Source: Candidatus Omnitrophota bacterium (GTDB taxonomy: Bacteria > Ratteibacteria > UBA8468 > B48-G9 > DTJG01). Taken from it: 5,075 nt of DNA. Shown here in pieces: positions 1 through 5,075 of the stretch (position 1 is its first letter; each line of letters begins with the position of its first letter). A program made the translations under genes and the position numbers. The notes beneath the pieces are model-generated. The model searched no databases and was not told the origin of the DNA. It was given only the letters and a program-made list of their open reading frames with translations. The stretch lies in the NCBI GenBank assembly GCA_023818725.1, contig JAMWBX010000115.1, positions 1-5,075 of the forward strand. The letters run 5' to 3'.

Positions 1-147
<147 letters not shown>

Positions 148-159
148 TCACCCACTTTC

Positions 160-633
160 TTATTTTGTAAATGCCTTGATGGTATCAAGGTTTTGCAAAA
201 AAAACTCTATTTTCCCAATCAACCTTTCAATTCTGTCAAGCCTTGCAAAAAATTTCTCATTTGACGCAGCTAAGTTTCTGTCCTTATGGTTTTTTACCTG
301 CATGATTATAGGCTTGACATAACTTAAGCGTTTCTCTATCCCTGTCTTCAATTTATCAAAAATAATCATTTCTATGTCTTCGTTTGCTGTGTAAAGAGGC
401 CTACTGTAGCCCTTTTTCCATACCTTTCGCACTGCATTCCATTGTTCAAGAATTCTCAGATTAATGCTGACATTGCCCTTGCTCATCTCAAGGCTCTTGC
501 CAATTTCTGTTGGAGACAGCGGCGCATTCGAAAGATAAAGAAGTGCATAAATCTGGCATACTGCCCTGTTAAGACCCAAACTCTCACCAAGATTTACCGC
601 CGCTTCAATCAACATATCTTTTGCTTTTTCCAT
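160..633 (-). CDS. GbsR/MarR-like winged-helix transcriptional regulator
   Basis: This 157-residue cytoplasmic DNA-binding protein resembles the GbsR branch of the MarR superfamily. Residues about 22-82 form a winged helix: NRAVCQIYALLYL (helix 1), LSPTEIGKSLEMSKGNVSIN (39-58, helix-turn-helix with the SKGNVS recognition-helix start typical of GbsR proteins), LRILEQWNAVRKVW and a basic wing (KKGYSRPLY). Residues about 86-150 are charged and helical, consistent with a dimerising coiled coil. B. subtilis GbsR senses choline, but no choline genes are visible here, so the signal is unknown. The ATG follows an AAGGGA ribosome site. A candidate promoter and a perfect inverted repeat lie directly upstream, suggesting autoregulation. 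The partial gmd gene starts 15 bp downstream on the same strand, so I infer control of sugar-nucleotide or polysaccharide genes. Family assignment is good; the regulatory role is inferred. Confidence 0.85.
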   Translation of the reverse strand: MEKAKDMLIEAAVNLGESLGLNRAVCQIYALLYLSNAPLSPTEIGKSLEMSKGNVSINLRILEQWNAVRKVWKKGYSRPLYTANEDIEMIIFDKLKTGIEKRLSYVKPIIMQVKNHKDRNLAASNEKFFARLDRIERLIGKIEFFLQNLDTIKAFTK

Positions 634-647
634 AATTTGTTTCCCTT

Positions 648-665
648 GTTTAATATGTTTTAAAC
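648..665. repeat. Inverted repeat, candidate operator of the GbsR-like regulator
   Basis: GTTTAA at 648-653 and TTAAAC at 660-665 are perfect inverted repeats separated by six bases, giving an 18-bp dyad 15 bp upstream of the regulator start codon. The dyad covers the candidate -10 box and the expected transcription start. Dimeric winged-helix regulators commonly bind such sites to repress their own promoter. The position is what makes it suggestive; the arms are AT-rich, so chance occurrence is possible. Confidence 0.45.
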
Positions 666-685
666 TATCTTAATAATTTTGTCAA
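657..685 (-). promoter_or_regulatory. Candidate sigma70 promoter for the regulator-gmd unit
   Basis: On the minus strand a perfect -35 box TTGACA (685-680) is followed after 17 bases by TAAAAC (662-657), a 4-of-6 match to the -10 consensus. Transcription would start near 650, leaving a leader of about 17 nt before the ATG at 633, with the ribosome site inside it. The 140-bp gap between queF and the regulator contains no convincing intrinsic terminator for queF and no other gene. Confidence 0.5.
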
Positions 686-773
686 GAGCAGGCAAAATAC
701 CACTTGCGTATCCTTTCAATAAGGGTAGGAATAAGGCAGAAATGAACAAGAGCAAGAAATGATGAGAATAGAT

Positions 774-1166
774 TTACTTTTTTGCCGGCCAGCGGGCTTC
801 AACGATGGAATGAATACCTCCACGCGGAGTGAACTCGCCCTTTACTGAAACCCAGACAGGCTTTATAGCAAAAACAACATCCTTAAGTATCCGGTTGACG
901 GCATTTTCATAGAAGATACCGAGGTTTCTGTATGCAAAAATATATTCCTTTAGTGATTTAAGTTCTATAATCCTGTCTTTCGGTTCATACTGAATTGTAA
1001 TTGTTCCAAAATCCGGATTGCCTGTTTTCGGGCACAGTGATGTATATTCAGGTATTACAATGGTAATGGTATAATTTCTGTGGTAATTTTTGAACCAGTC
1101 AATCTGAGGAAGAACTGCATCAAGGCCAGAAGATGCGACATCTTTGTATTGTTTTTTTTCTGCCAT
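774..1166 (-). CDS. queF: NADPH-dependent 7-cyano-7-deazaguanine (preQ0) reductase, short type-I QueF
   Basis: QueF reduces the nitrile of preQ0 to the amine preQ1, a cytoplasmic step of queuosine tRNA modification. The 130-residue protein is the short, single-domain (type I) form, slightly shorter than the B. subtilis enzyme. The catalytic cysteine and proton-donor aspartate are seen in SLCPKTGNPDFGTI (Cys45, Asp52). The family signature ELKSLK (68-73), the substrate glutamate (Glu87 in RNLGIFYEN) and the C-terminal PRGGI (114-118) are also present. The residue before that glutamate is Tyr86, where B. subtilis QueF has His96. The ATG lies 5 bp after the acyP stop and has no recognisable Shine-Dalgarno sequence. 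No in-frame ATG, GTG or TTG occurs upstream before a stop at 1194-1196, so translation is probably coupled to acyP. Codons 3-5 contain a run of eight A. No other queuosine genes are in view. Confidence 0.95.
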   Translation of the reverse strand: MAEKKQYKDVASSGLDAVLPQIDWFKNYHRNYTITIVIPEYTSLCPKTGNPDFGTITIQYEPKDRIIELKSLKEYIFAYRNLGIFYENAVNRILKDVVFAIKPVWVSVKGEFTPRGGIHSIVEARWPAKK

Positions 1167-1171
1167 AAATT

Positions 1172-1447
1172 TTAAAAAAATATGATTTTGAAGCTATTGA
1201 ATTCACCGGTCGCTTTTTCTTTTTCAATTTCTACTCTGTTAATATTCAAACCAAGATAACTTGTTTTCATTTTTTCTGTAAATGACTGCAGGGCTTCAGG
1301 CTCAGCCTCCGCAACTATTTCAACCCTACCATCTGCCATGTTGCGAACCCATCCTTTGATGTTTAGAGAGTCGGCAATGCTCTTAGCATACCACCGGAAC
1401 CCTACTCCGTGCACATCTCCTGAAATATAATAGTGCCACCTTTCCAT
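1172..1447 (-). CDS. acyP: Acylphosphatase
   Basis: This is a 91-residue small cytoplasmic enzyme that hydrolyses acyl phosphates such as acetyl phosphate and 1,3-bisphosphoglycerate; its physiological role in bacteria is poorly defined. The length is normal for the family. The phosphate-binding loop GDVHGVGFR (10-18) ends in the catalytic arginine Arg18. GWVRNMADGRVEI (32-44) carries the catalytic asparagine Asn36 and the second family signature. The 18-residue spacing between Arg and Asn equals that of characterised acylphosphatases. The loop position usually filled by Gln is His13. The ATG is preceded by an AGGA ribosome site about five bases away. That site directly abuts the T-tract of the groEL terminator, so there is no space for a promoter between them. 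queF follows after 5 bp, so the two genes form a unit. Confidence 0.95.
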   Translation of the reverse strand: MERWHYYISGDVHGVGFRWYAKSIADSLNIKGWVRNMADGRVEIVAEAEPEALQSFTEKMKTSYLGLNINRVEIEKEKATGEFNSFKIIFF

Positions 1448-1459
1448 GATTCCTGCAAT

Positions 1460-1486
1460 AAAAAAGGCCCCGCTTTATGCGGGGCC
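1460..1486 (-). terminator. Intrinsic terminator of the groES-groEL operon
   Basis: Read on the minus strand, an 8-bp perfect G+C-rich stem (GGCCCCGC / GCGGGGCC, 1486-1479 with 1473-1466) closes a five-base ATAAA loop and runs directly into six T (1465-1460). It begins 8 bp after the groEL stop codon. This is a textbook rho-independent terminator in the correct orientation. It separates the chaperonin operon from acyP-queF, whose first start codon is only 12 bp further on. Confidence 0.93.
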
Positions 1487-1494
1487 GGTTCTTT

Positions 1495-3117
1495 TCAATA
1501 TTCCGGATAGGGGGGTGCAGCAGGCGTCTTTTCCTTCTTTTCCGGTTTTTCAGTAATAAGGGTCTCTGTTGTCAGAAGAAGCGCTGAAACGCTTACAGCA
1601 TTTTCAAGCGCAGTCCTTGTAACCTTTGTTGGATCGATAATACCGGCCTTGACCAGATCTTCAAACTGATCTGTTTCCGCATTGAATCCAAAGCTTTCAC
1701 TGTCCGCAGAACGCACCTTATCAACAACAACTGCACCATCCATTCCAGAATTCTCAGCAATCTGTCTTAATGGTGATTCCAGTGCCCTGTAGACTATCCT
1801 TCCTCCTGTCTTTTCGTCTTCATCAGCAAAATCAACACTGTCAATCTCTTTCTGACATCTCAGAAGAGCAACTCCACCTCCAGGAATAATTCCTTCCTGA
1901 ACCGCAGCTCTTGTTGCACTTAACGCGTCCTCAACCCTTGCTTTCCTTTCTTTCATGTCTGATTCTGTCGGAGCACCAACATTAACAACTGCAACACCAC
2001 CGGCAAGCTTTGCAAGACGCTCCTGTAACTTTTCTTTATCGTAGTCAGAAGTAGATTTTTCAATCTCTTTTTTAATCTGATTGATTCTGCCTTCGATATC
2101 TGATTTCTTACCGGCACCCTCTACTATTGTTGTATTCTCCTTGTCCACGATGACACGCTTTGCGCGACCGAGCATGCTGATATCTACATTTTCAAGCTTC
2201 ATTCCAAGTTCCTCAGCAATCACCTTTCCACCTGTCAAAATCGCGATATCCTCAAGCATTGCTTTTCTTCTGTCTCCGAAACCGGGTGCCTTTACAGCAC
2301 AGCATGCAAGTGTTCCACGAAGCTTGTTCACAACCAGTGTTGCAAGGGCCTCTCCTTCGACCTCTTCAGCAATTATAAGAAGAGGCTTCCCACTCTGGGC
2401 AATCTTCTCAAGAAGAGGAAGAAGGTCTTTGATAGCGGAAATCTTTTTGTCATGAATGAGGATGTACGCGTCTTCAAGCACAGCCTCCATTCTTTCAGAA
2501 TCTGTCACAAAATAAGGAGATAGATATCCTCTGTCAAACTGCATTCCTTCGACCACCTTCAGTTCTGTCTCTGTACCTTTTGCTTCCTCAACAGTAATGA
2601 CTCCTTCGTTTCCAACTTTTTCCATGGCGTCGGCGATTATTTTACCTATTTCATGATCATTTGCTGCTGCAATGGTGGCAACCTGCTGAATTTCTTGTTT
2701 ATCCTTTGTCGGCTTGCTCATCTTTTTCAGTTTTTCGACAACAGCTTTGGCTGCTTTCTCTATCCCGCGTCTCAAATGAACAGGATTTGCTCCTGCTGCG
2801 ACATTCTTAAATCCTTCTCTCGCAATCGCAAGTGCAAGAAGAGTCGCTGTTGTTGTACCATCGCCGGCAATGTCATTGGTTTTAGAAGCAACCTCCCTCA
2901 ATAGCTGCGCACCAAGATTTTCGTAAGGATCTTCAAGTTCAATTTCCTTTGCAATTGTAACACCGTCATTAATGACCGTTGGAGAACCGAATTTTTTTTC
3001 TATAACCGCACACCTTCCCTTTGGACCCAGTGTTGGTTTTAGGGCTTCTGCTACAATCTCCATTCCGTGAAGCATTTTTCTTCTTGCTTCCTCACTAAAA
3101 ATCATCTGCTTGGCCAT
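1495..3117 (-). CDS. groEL: Chaperonin GroEL (Hsp60), 60-kDa subunit
   Basis: GroEL assembles into a double seven-membered ring that encloses non-native proteins and folds them with ATP and GroES in the cytoplasm. The 540-residue protein is full length. Equatorial ATP-site motifs are intact: TLGPKGR (29-35), Asp51 in [17 protein letters not shown] (85-92, Asp86) and [11 protein letters not shown] with Asp397, the equivalent of the E. coli hydrolysis residue Asp398, followed by PGGGVAL (412-418). The apical substrate- and GroES-binding residues are conserved (Tyr198, Tyr202, Phe203, Leu233, Leu236, Leu258, Val262, Val263), as is [14 protein letters not shown] Cys-Cys pair occurs at 272-273. 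The tail, from about residue 523, is charged and proline-rich ([18 protein letters not shown]) and lacks the GGM repeats of most GroELs. A perfect AGGAGG ribosome site (3124-3129) sits six bases before the ATG. The gene is second in the groES-groEL operon, with a 16-bp gap, and ends in a strong terminator. Confidence 0.99.
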   Translation of the reverse strand: MAKQMIFSEEARRKMLHGMEIVAEALKPTLGPKGRCAVIEKKFGSPTVINDGVTIAKEIELEDPYENLGAQLLREVASKTNDIAGDGTTTATLLALAIAREGFKNVAAGANPVHLRRGIEKAAKAVVEKLKKMSKPTKDKQEIQQVATIAAANDHEIGKIIADAMEKVGNEGVITVEEAKGTETELKVVEGMQFDRGYLSPYFVTDSERMEAVLEDAYILIHDKKISAIKDLLPLLEKIAQSGKPLLIIAEEVEGEALATLVVNKLRGTLACCAVKAPGFGDRRKAMLEDIAILTGGKVIAEELGMKLENVDISMLGRAKRVIVDKENTTIVEGAGKKSDIEGRINQIKKEIEKSTSDYDKEKLQERLAKLAGGVAVVNVGAPTESDMKERKARVEDALSATRAAVQEGIIPGGGVALLRCQKEIDSVDFADEDEKTGGRIVYRALESPLRQIAENSGMDGAVVVDKVRSADSESFGFNAETDQFEDLVKAGIIDPTKVTRTALENAVSVSALLLTTETLITEKPEKKEKTPAAPPYPEY

Positions 3118-3133
3118 GTTTTCCCTCCTGTTG

Positions 3134-3433
3134 TTATTTTACAACAATGCCAAGTACGTCCTCCTCGCGGAGGATCATGTAGGTTTCATTTTCAATTGTG
3201 ACTTCTGTTCCAGCATACTTGCCATATAAAACAACATCGCCAACTTTCACTTCCATCTTGATTGGTTTTCCATCTTCATCCAGCTTTCCCTTTCCGACAG
3301 CAACAACCTTTCCTTCCTGGGGTTTTTCCTTGGCAGTATCAGGAAGTATTATTCCGCCTTTTGTCTTTTCCTCTGGCTCCATTGGTTTTACTACCAACCT
3401 GTCTCCTAATGGCTTTATTTTAAAATCCGCCAT
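3134..3433 (-). CDS. groES: Co-chaperonin GroES (Hsp10)
   Basis: GroES forms the heptameric lid of the GroEL chamber. At 99 residues it has the usual length. Visible are the N-terminal strand [12 protein letters not shown] (6-17), the mobile loop around residues 18-35 with [13 protein letters not shown], whose hydrophobic tripeptide Ile28-Ile29-Leu30 docks on the GroEL apical domain, then the [10 protein letters not shown] strand and the C-terminal [16 protein letters not shown] and [13 protein letters not shown] segments. The start ATG is preceded by AAGGAGGG (3438-3445) at four bases. It is the first gene of the operon and is transcribed from a consensus promoter at 3553-3581 through a leader of about 113 nt. 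No CIRCE element (the HrcA operator) could be found upstream. Confidence 0.99.
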   Translation of the reverse strand: MADFKIKPLGDRLVVKPMEPEEKTKGGIILPDTAKEKPQEGKVVAVGKGKLDEDGKPIKMEVKVGDVVLYGKYAGTEVTIENETYMILREEDVLGIVVK

Positions 3434-3435
3434 AT

Positions 3436-3471
3436 AACCCTCCTTTTGATGAGTTAAGGTTAACCGAGGTT
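3436..3471 (-). promoter_or_regulatory. Candidate Shine-Dalgarno-pairing hairpin in the groES leader
   Basis: In the transcript, AACCUC (from 3471-3466) can pair with GAGGGUU (3442-3436), leaving one bulged G. This would mask most of the groES ribosome site. Between the arms lies a near-palindrome, GTTAA-N2-TTAAC (3453-3464), that could form a small inner hairpin. Such a structure could act as a temperature-sensitive switch, as in some heat-shock mRNAs, but the stem is short and no known thermometer family is recognisable. The pairing is seen in the sequence; its function is speculative. Confidence 0.2.
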
Positions 3472-3532
3472 TTTTCTGACACTACCTGTCTGTTTAGATG
3501 ACTTTAACGGCAAAAAAGTTTCAACCCTGGTT

Positions 3533-3560
3533 TTGACTTTTTCAAGAAATTTATTATACT
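3533..3560 (+). promoter_or_regulatory. Candidate sigma70 promoter for the plus-strand oxidoreductase
   Basis: On the plus strand TTGACT (3533-3538, 5 of 6) and TATACT (3555-3560, 5 of 6) are separated by 16 bases. Transcription would start near 3567, about 39 nt before the ATG at 3606, which leaves room for the AGGGGG ribosome site. Its -10 box overlaps the -10 box of the opposing groES promoter by four bases. Confidence 0.6.
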
Positions 3561-3581
3561 AGTTTTTGTTTTTCCTGTCAA
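3553..3581 (-). promoter_or_regulatory. Consensus sigma70 promoter of the groES-groEL operon
   Basis: On the minus strand a perfect TTGACA (3581-3576) and a perfect TATAAT (3558-3553) are separated by exactly 17 bases, the ideal sigma70 (RpoD) arrangement. Transcription would start near 3546, giving a leader of about 113 nt before groES. A full-consensus promoter fits the high basal demand for chaperonin. No CIRCE repeat and no recognisable sigma32 promoter (CTTGAAA with CCCCAT) accompany it, so any heat-shock control must be different or lie in the leader. Confidence 0.87.
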
Positions 3582-3605
3582 GAAATTATAACACAGGGGG
3601 AATGT

Positions 3606-4754
3606 ATGAAAAGAGTAAGATTAGGAATTATTGGAGTCGGAGGCATGGGACAGGCACACGCAACAAGTGTTCAAACAAGTGTAAAAGAAGCGAAACTTGT
3701 AGCAGTGTGTGATGCAGACGAAAAAAGGGCAAAAGAAGTCGGTGAAAAACATTGCGTCAGGTGGTTCACGGATTATAAAGAGCTAATTGATAGCGGAATT
3801 GCAGATGCAGTCATTGTTGCCACCCCACACTATTTTCACCCCGAAATCAGCGTTTATGCAATGAACAAAGGGCTGCATGTTCTCAGCGAAAAGCCTATAG
3901 CAGTTACTGTAAGTCAGGCAGATACCATGTTAGAAGCAGCAAGAAAAACAAAGAAGGTTTTTTCCGTAATGTATCAAAGAAGAAACTGGGGTATTGCGGT
4001 TGCTGCTAAGAAGCTCATTGAAGAAGGTAAATTAGGCGAAATTAAAAGAACCCTGCTTATTGATCCATGGTACAGATCTCAGGCATATTACGACAGCGGA
4101 TTATGGAGAGCAACATGGAAGGGAGAAGGCGGAGGAGTTTTGATAAACCAGGCACCCCACATGATTGATATTTTCACATGGTTAGCTGGACTTCCAAAAA
4201 GATTTGAAGCGAAAGTCAGAACAAGGTTACATAACATCGAAGTTGAAGACGAAGCCAGCGTGCTTCTTGAATATGAAAATGGGGCCTGGGGTTACTATTA
4301 TACCACCACCAATGAAGTTCCCCACATTTTTTATCTTGAAATTGCAGGAGACCTTGGGAAGATTATCATTAATGGAGACACTTTAAGATTCTTTGAAAAC
4401 AGTGTACCTGTAAGTAAGTTCACATTTGAAAACAAAAGTATGTGGGCTTCTGTTGAAACAAAGGAAAAGACTGTTCGTATCCCAAAAAAACAGGCCACCC
4501 ATGCTGAAATAATAAAGAACTTTTGCAAGGCAATAACAAAGGGTGAAAAACTTATTGCTGCTGGTGTTGAAGGAATCAATTCAGTAGAGTTCATCAACGC
4601 GATTCTTTTATCCGGGTTTAAAGGAAAGCCTGTTGAGACACCGGTAGACAGAGAGGAATATGACAATTTTCTACAGGAAATGATCAAAAAATCAAAGGAA
4701 AAGATAGGGATAGAAGTCCATATAGAAACCGATCCTAGTTTTAAAAAGCAATAA
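3606..4754 (+). CDS. Gfo/Idh/MocA-family NAD(P)-dependent oxidoreductase
   Basis: This complete 382-residue cytoplasmic protein belongs to the family of glucose-fructose oxidoreductase, inositol 2-dehydrogenase and MocA, which oxidise or reduce sugars, inositols and sugar derivatives. The N-terminal Rossmann fold (about 1-125) starts at once with LGIIGVGGMGQAH (GxGxxG at 10-15). It continues with VAVCDAD, where the acidic end of the second strand favours NAD over NADP, then VATPHYFHP and SEKPIAV with the family lysine Lys96. The C-terminal substrate domain (about 128-350) carries GEGGGVLINQAPHMIDIF, with His185 and Asp188 at the catalytic positions. The substrate cannot be read from the sequence. 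The ATG follows AGGGGG (3595-3600) by five bases; an ATG at 3602 is out of frame. It is divergent from groES and convergent, by 2 bp, with another family member. Family assignment is firm. Confidence 0.95.
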   Translation: MKRVRLGIIGVGGMGQAHATSVQTSVKEAKLVAVCDADEKRAKEVGEKHCVRWFTDYKELIDSGIADAVIVATPHYFHPEISVYAMNKGLHVLSEKPIAVTVSQADTMLEAARKTKKVFSVMYQRRNWGIAVAAKKLIEEGKLGEIKRTLLIDPWYRSQAYYDSGLWRATWKGEGGGVLINQAPHMIDIFTWLAGLPKRFEAKVRTRLHNIEVEDEASVLLEYENGAWGYYYTTTNEVPHIFYLEIAGDLGKIIINGDTLRFFENSVPVSKFTFENKSMWASVETKEKTVRIPKKQATHAEIIKNFCKAITKGEKLIAAGVEGINSVEFINAILLSGFKGKPVETPVDREEYDNFLQEMIKKSKEKIGIEVHIETDPSFKKQ

Positions 4755-4756
4755 TC

Positions 4757-5075
4757 TTAATTTAAAGGAACCTTCTGCGATTTTTTTGTCTTTGCTGATT
4801 TATAAGCCGCAAGGACAAGGGCTTGATTTCTTGTTCCGTCAACACCTGAATTGAACACCTCTTTGTTTTCAAGAACTGAGGAAGAAAAACTCTCAATCTG
4901 AGCCCTGTATGTATTGTAAGGAGTTGCTTCAATTTTTTTGCTAGTCGAAATCAGCTGCCTTGTCTGCTGGGCATCATATCCTTTTGGTTCTGTTTCAAGA
5001 TAGGCTGTTGCCTCGCCATCCGGAGATTGCCCGATCGTGCCATAGGCTATTATGCTTCCACGGCTTCCATAAATT
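4757..5075 (-). CDS. Gfo/Idh/MocA-family oxidoreductase, C-terminal part (runs off the right edge)
   Basis: An open frame of 105 codons enters from the right edge and ends with TAA at 4757-4759; the N-terminal Rossmann domain lies outside the window. The segment is the end of the substrate domain of this family. IYGSRGSIIAYGTIGQ (1-16) is the strand pair that usually follows the long beta-sheet insertion. TPYNTYRAQIESFSSSVLENKEVFNSGVDGTRNQALVLAAYKSAKT (51-96) matches the conserved pattern of an aromatic-containing helix, then a region with small residues before the final helix of the fold. The tail is short and basic. It does not closely resemble the tail of its convergent neighbour, so this is not a simple recent duplication. 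The substrate is unknown; I infer a sugar or inositol derivative from the family. No cofactor motif can be checked here. Confidence 0.85.
   Translation of the reverse strand, partial: IYGSRGSIIAYGTIGQSPDGEATAYLETEPKGYDAQQTRQLISTSKKIEATPYNTYRAQIESFSSSVLENKEVFNSGVDGTRNQALVLAAYKSAKTKKSQKVPLN

Noticed and set aside
442..663. Plus-strand open frame opposite the regulator
   Set aside because: It is antisense to the helix-turn-helix coding region and has no ribosome site or family resemblance.
700..722. Imperfect hairpin (CCTT / AAGG) downstream of queF as a possible terminator
   Set aside because: The stem is only four continuous base pairs with a mismatch beyond, and no T-tract follows on the minus strand.
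2081..2904. Plus-strand open frames inside groEL (2081-2455, 2653-2904)
   Set aside because: They lie wholly opposite strongly conserved GroEL codons, have no ribosome sites, and encode low-complexity Ser/Pro/Phe- or Cys-rich peptides.
3198..3437. Plus-strand open frame opposite groES
   Set aside because: Antisense shadow of a conserved gene; Ser/Thr/Pro-rich composition and no recognisable domain.
3434..3460. Possible degenerate CIRCE element (HrcA operator) before groES: minus-strand CCTTAACTC, nine bases, AGGGTTATA
   Set aside because: Only about 4 of 9 and 2 of 9 positions match the CIRCE arms, and the right arm is simply the ribosome site. CIRCE is normally almost invariant.
3478..3490. 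GACA-N5-TGTC inverted repeat in the groES leader
   Set aside because: Four-base arms are expected by chance and the repeat does not extend outward.
3520..3546. CTTGAAA on the minus strand, resembling a sigma32 -35 box
   Set aside because: No CCCCAT-like -10 element follows at the required spacing, and the sequence sits in the expected leader of the consensus promoter.
4204..4687. Open frames overlapping the plus-strand oxidoreductase (4204-4386 plus, 4331-4687 minus)
   Set aside because: Both are out-of-frame or antisense to a well-conserved Gfo/Idh/MocA protein and show no domain of their own.

Overview
The window is chromosomal DNA from a bacterium. It is rather AT-rich, has short intergenic gaps, canonical Shine-Dalgarno sites and sigma70-type promoters. 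All recognisable genes are housekeeping or carbohydrate-related. There are no phage, insertion-sequence, CRISPR or RNA-gene signatures. The lineage cannot be fixed from the sequence. A GroEL tail without the usual GGM repeats and the presence of two Gfo/Idh/MocA oxidoreductases would fit an uncultured, sugar-oriented phylum, but this is a weak inference.

Layout, left to right. Positions 1-633 (minus strand) carry a GbsR/MarR-like regulator followed by the first 48 codons of gmd (GDP-mannose 4,6-dehydratase), probably one transcript. Its candidate promoter near 657-685 is overlapped by a perfect inverted repeat (648-665). Positions 774-1447 (minus) hold acyP (acylphosphatase) and queF (preQ0 reductase), 5 bp apart. 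Positions 1460-1486 form a strong intrinsic terminator for the groES-groEL operon (1495-3433, minus). The 172-bp divergent gap 3434-3605 holds a perfect consensus promoter for groESL and a second promoter facing the other way; their -10 boxes overlap. Positions 3606-4754 (plus) encode a complete Gfo/Idh/MocA oxidoreductase. It converges, with only 2 bp between stop codons, on the C-terminal 105 codons of a second Gfo/Idh/MocA oxidoreductase (4757-5075, minus).

How the genes relate. GroES and GroEL form the folding chamber and are clearly co-transcribed. acyP and queF lie just beyond the groEL terminator with no room for a promoter of their own between terminator and start codon, so they probably depend on read-through or on a promoter inside groEL. 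The regulator probably controls itself and gmd, which would link it to GDP-fucose/GDP-rhamnose-type surface polysaccharide synthesis. The two oxidoreductases probably act on sugars, but their substrates cannot be read from the sequence. I found no convincing previously undescribed system. The most interesting features are regulatory: the overlapping divergent promoters, the operator-like repeat in front of the regulator, and the terminator abutting acyP.
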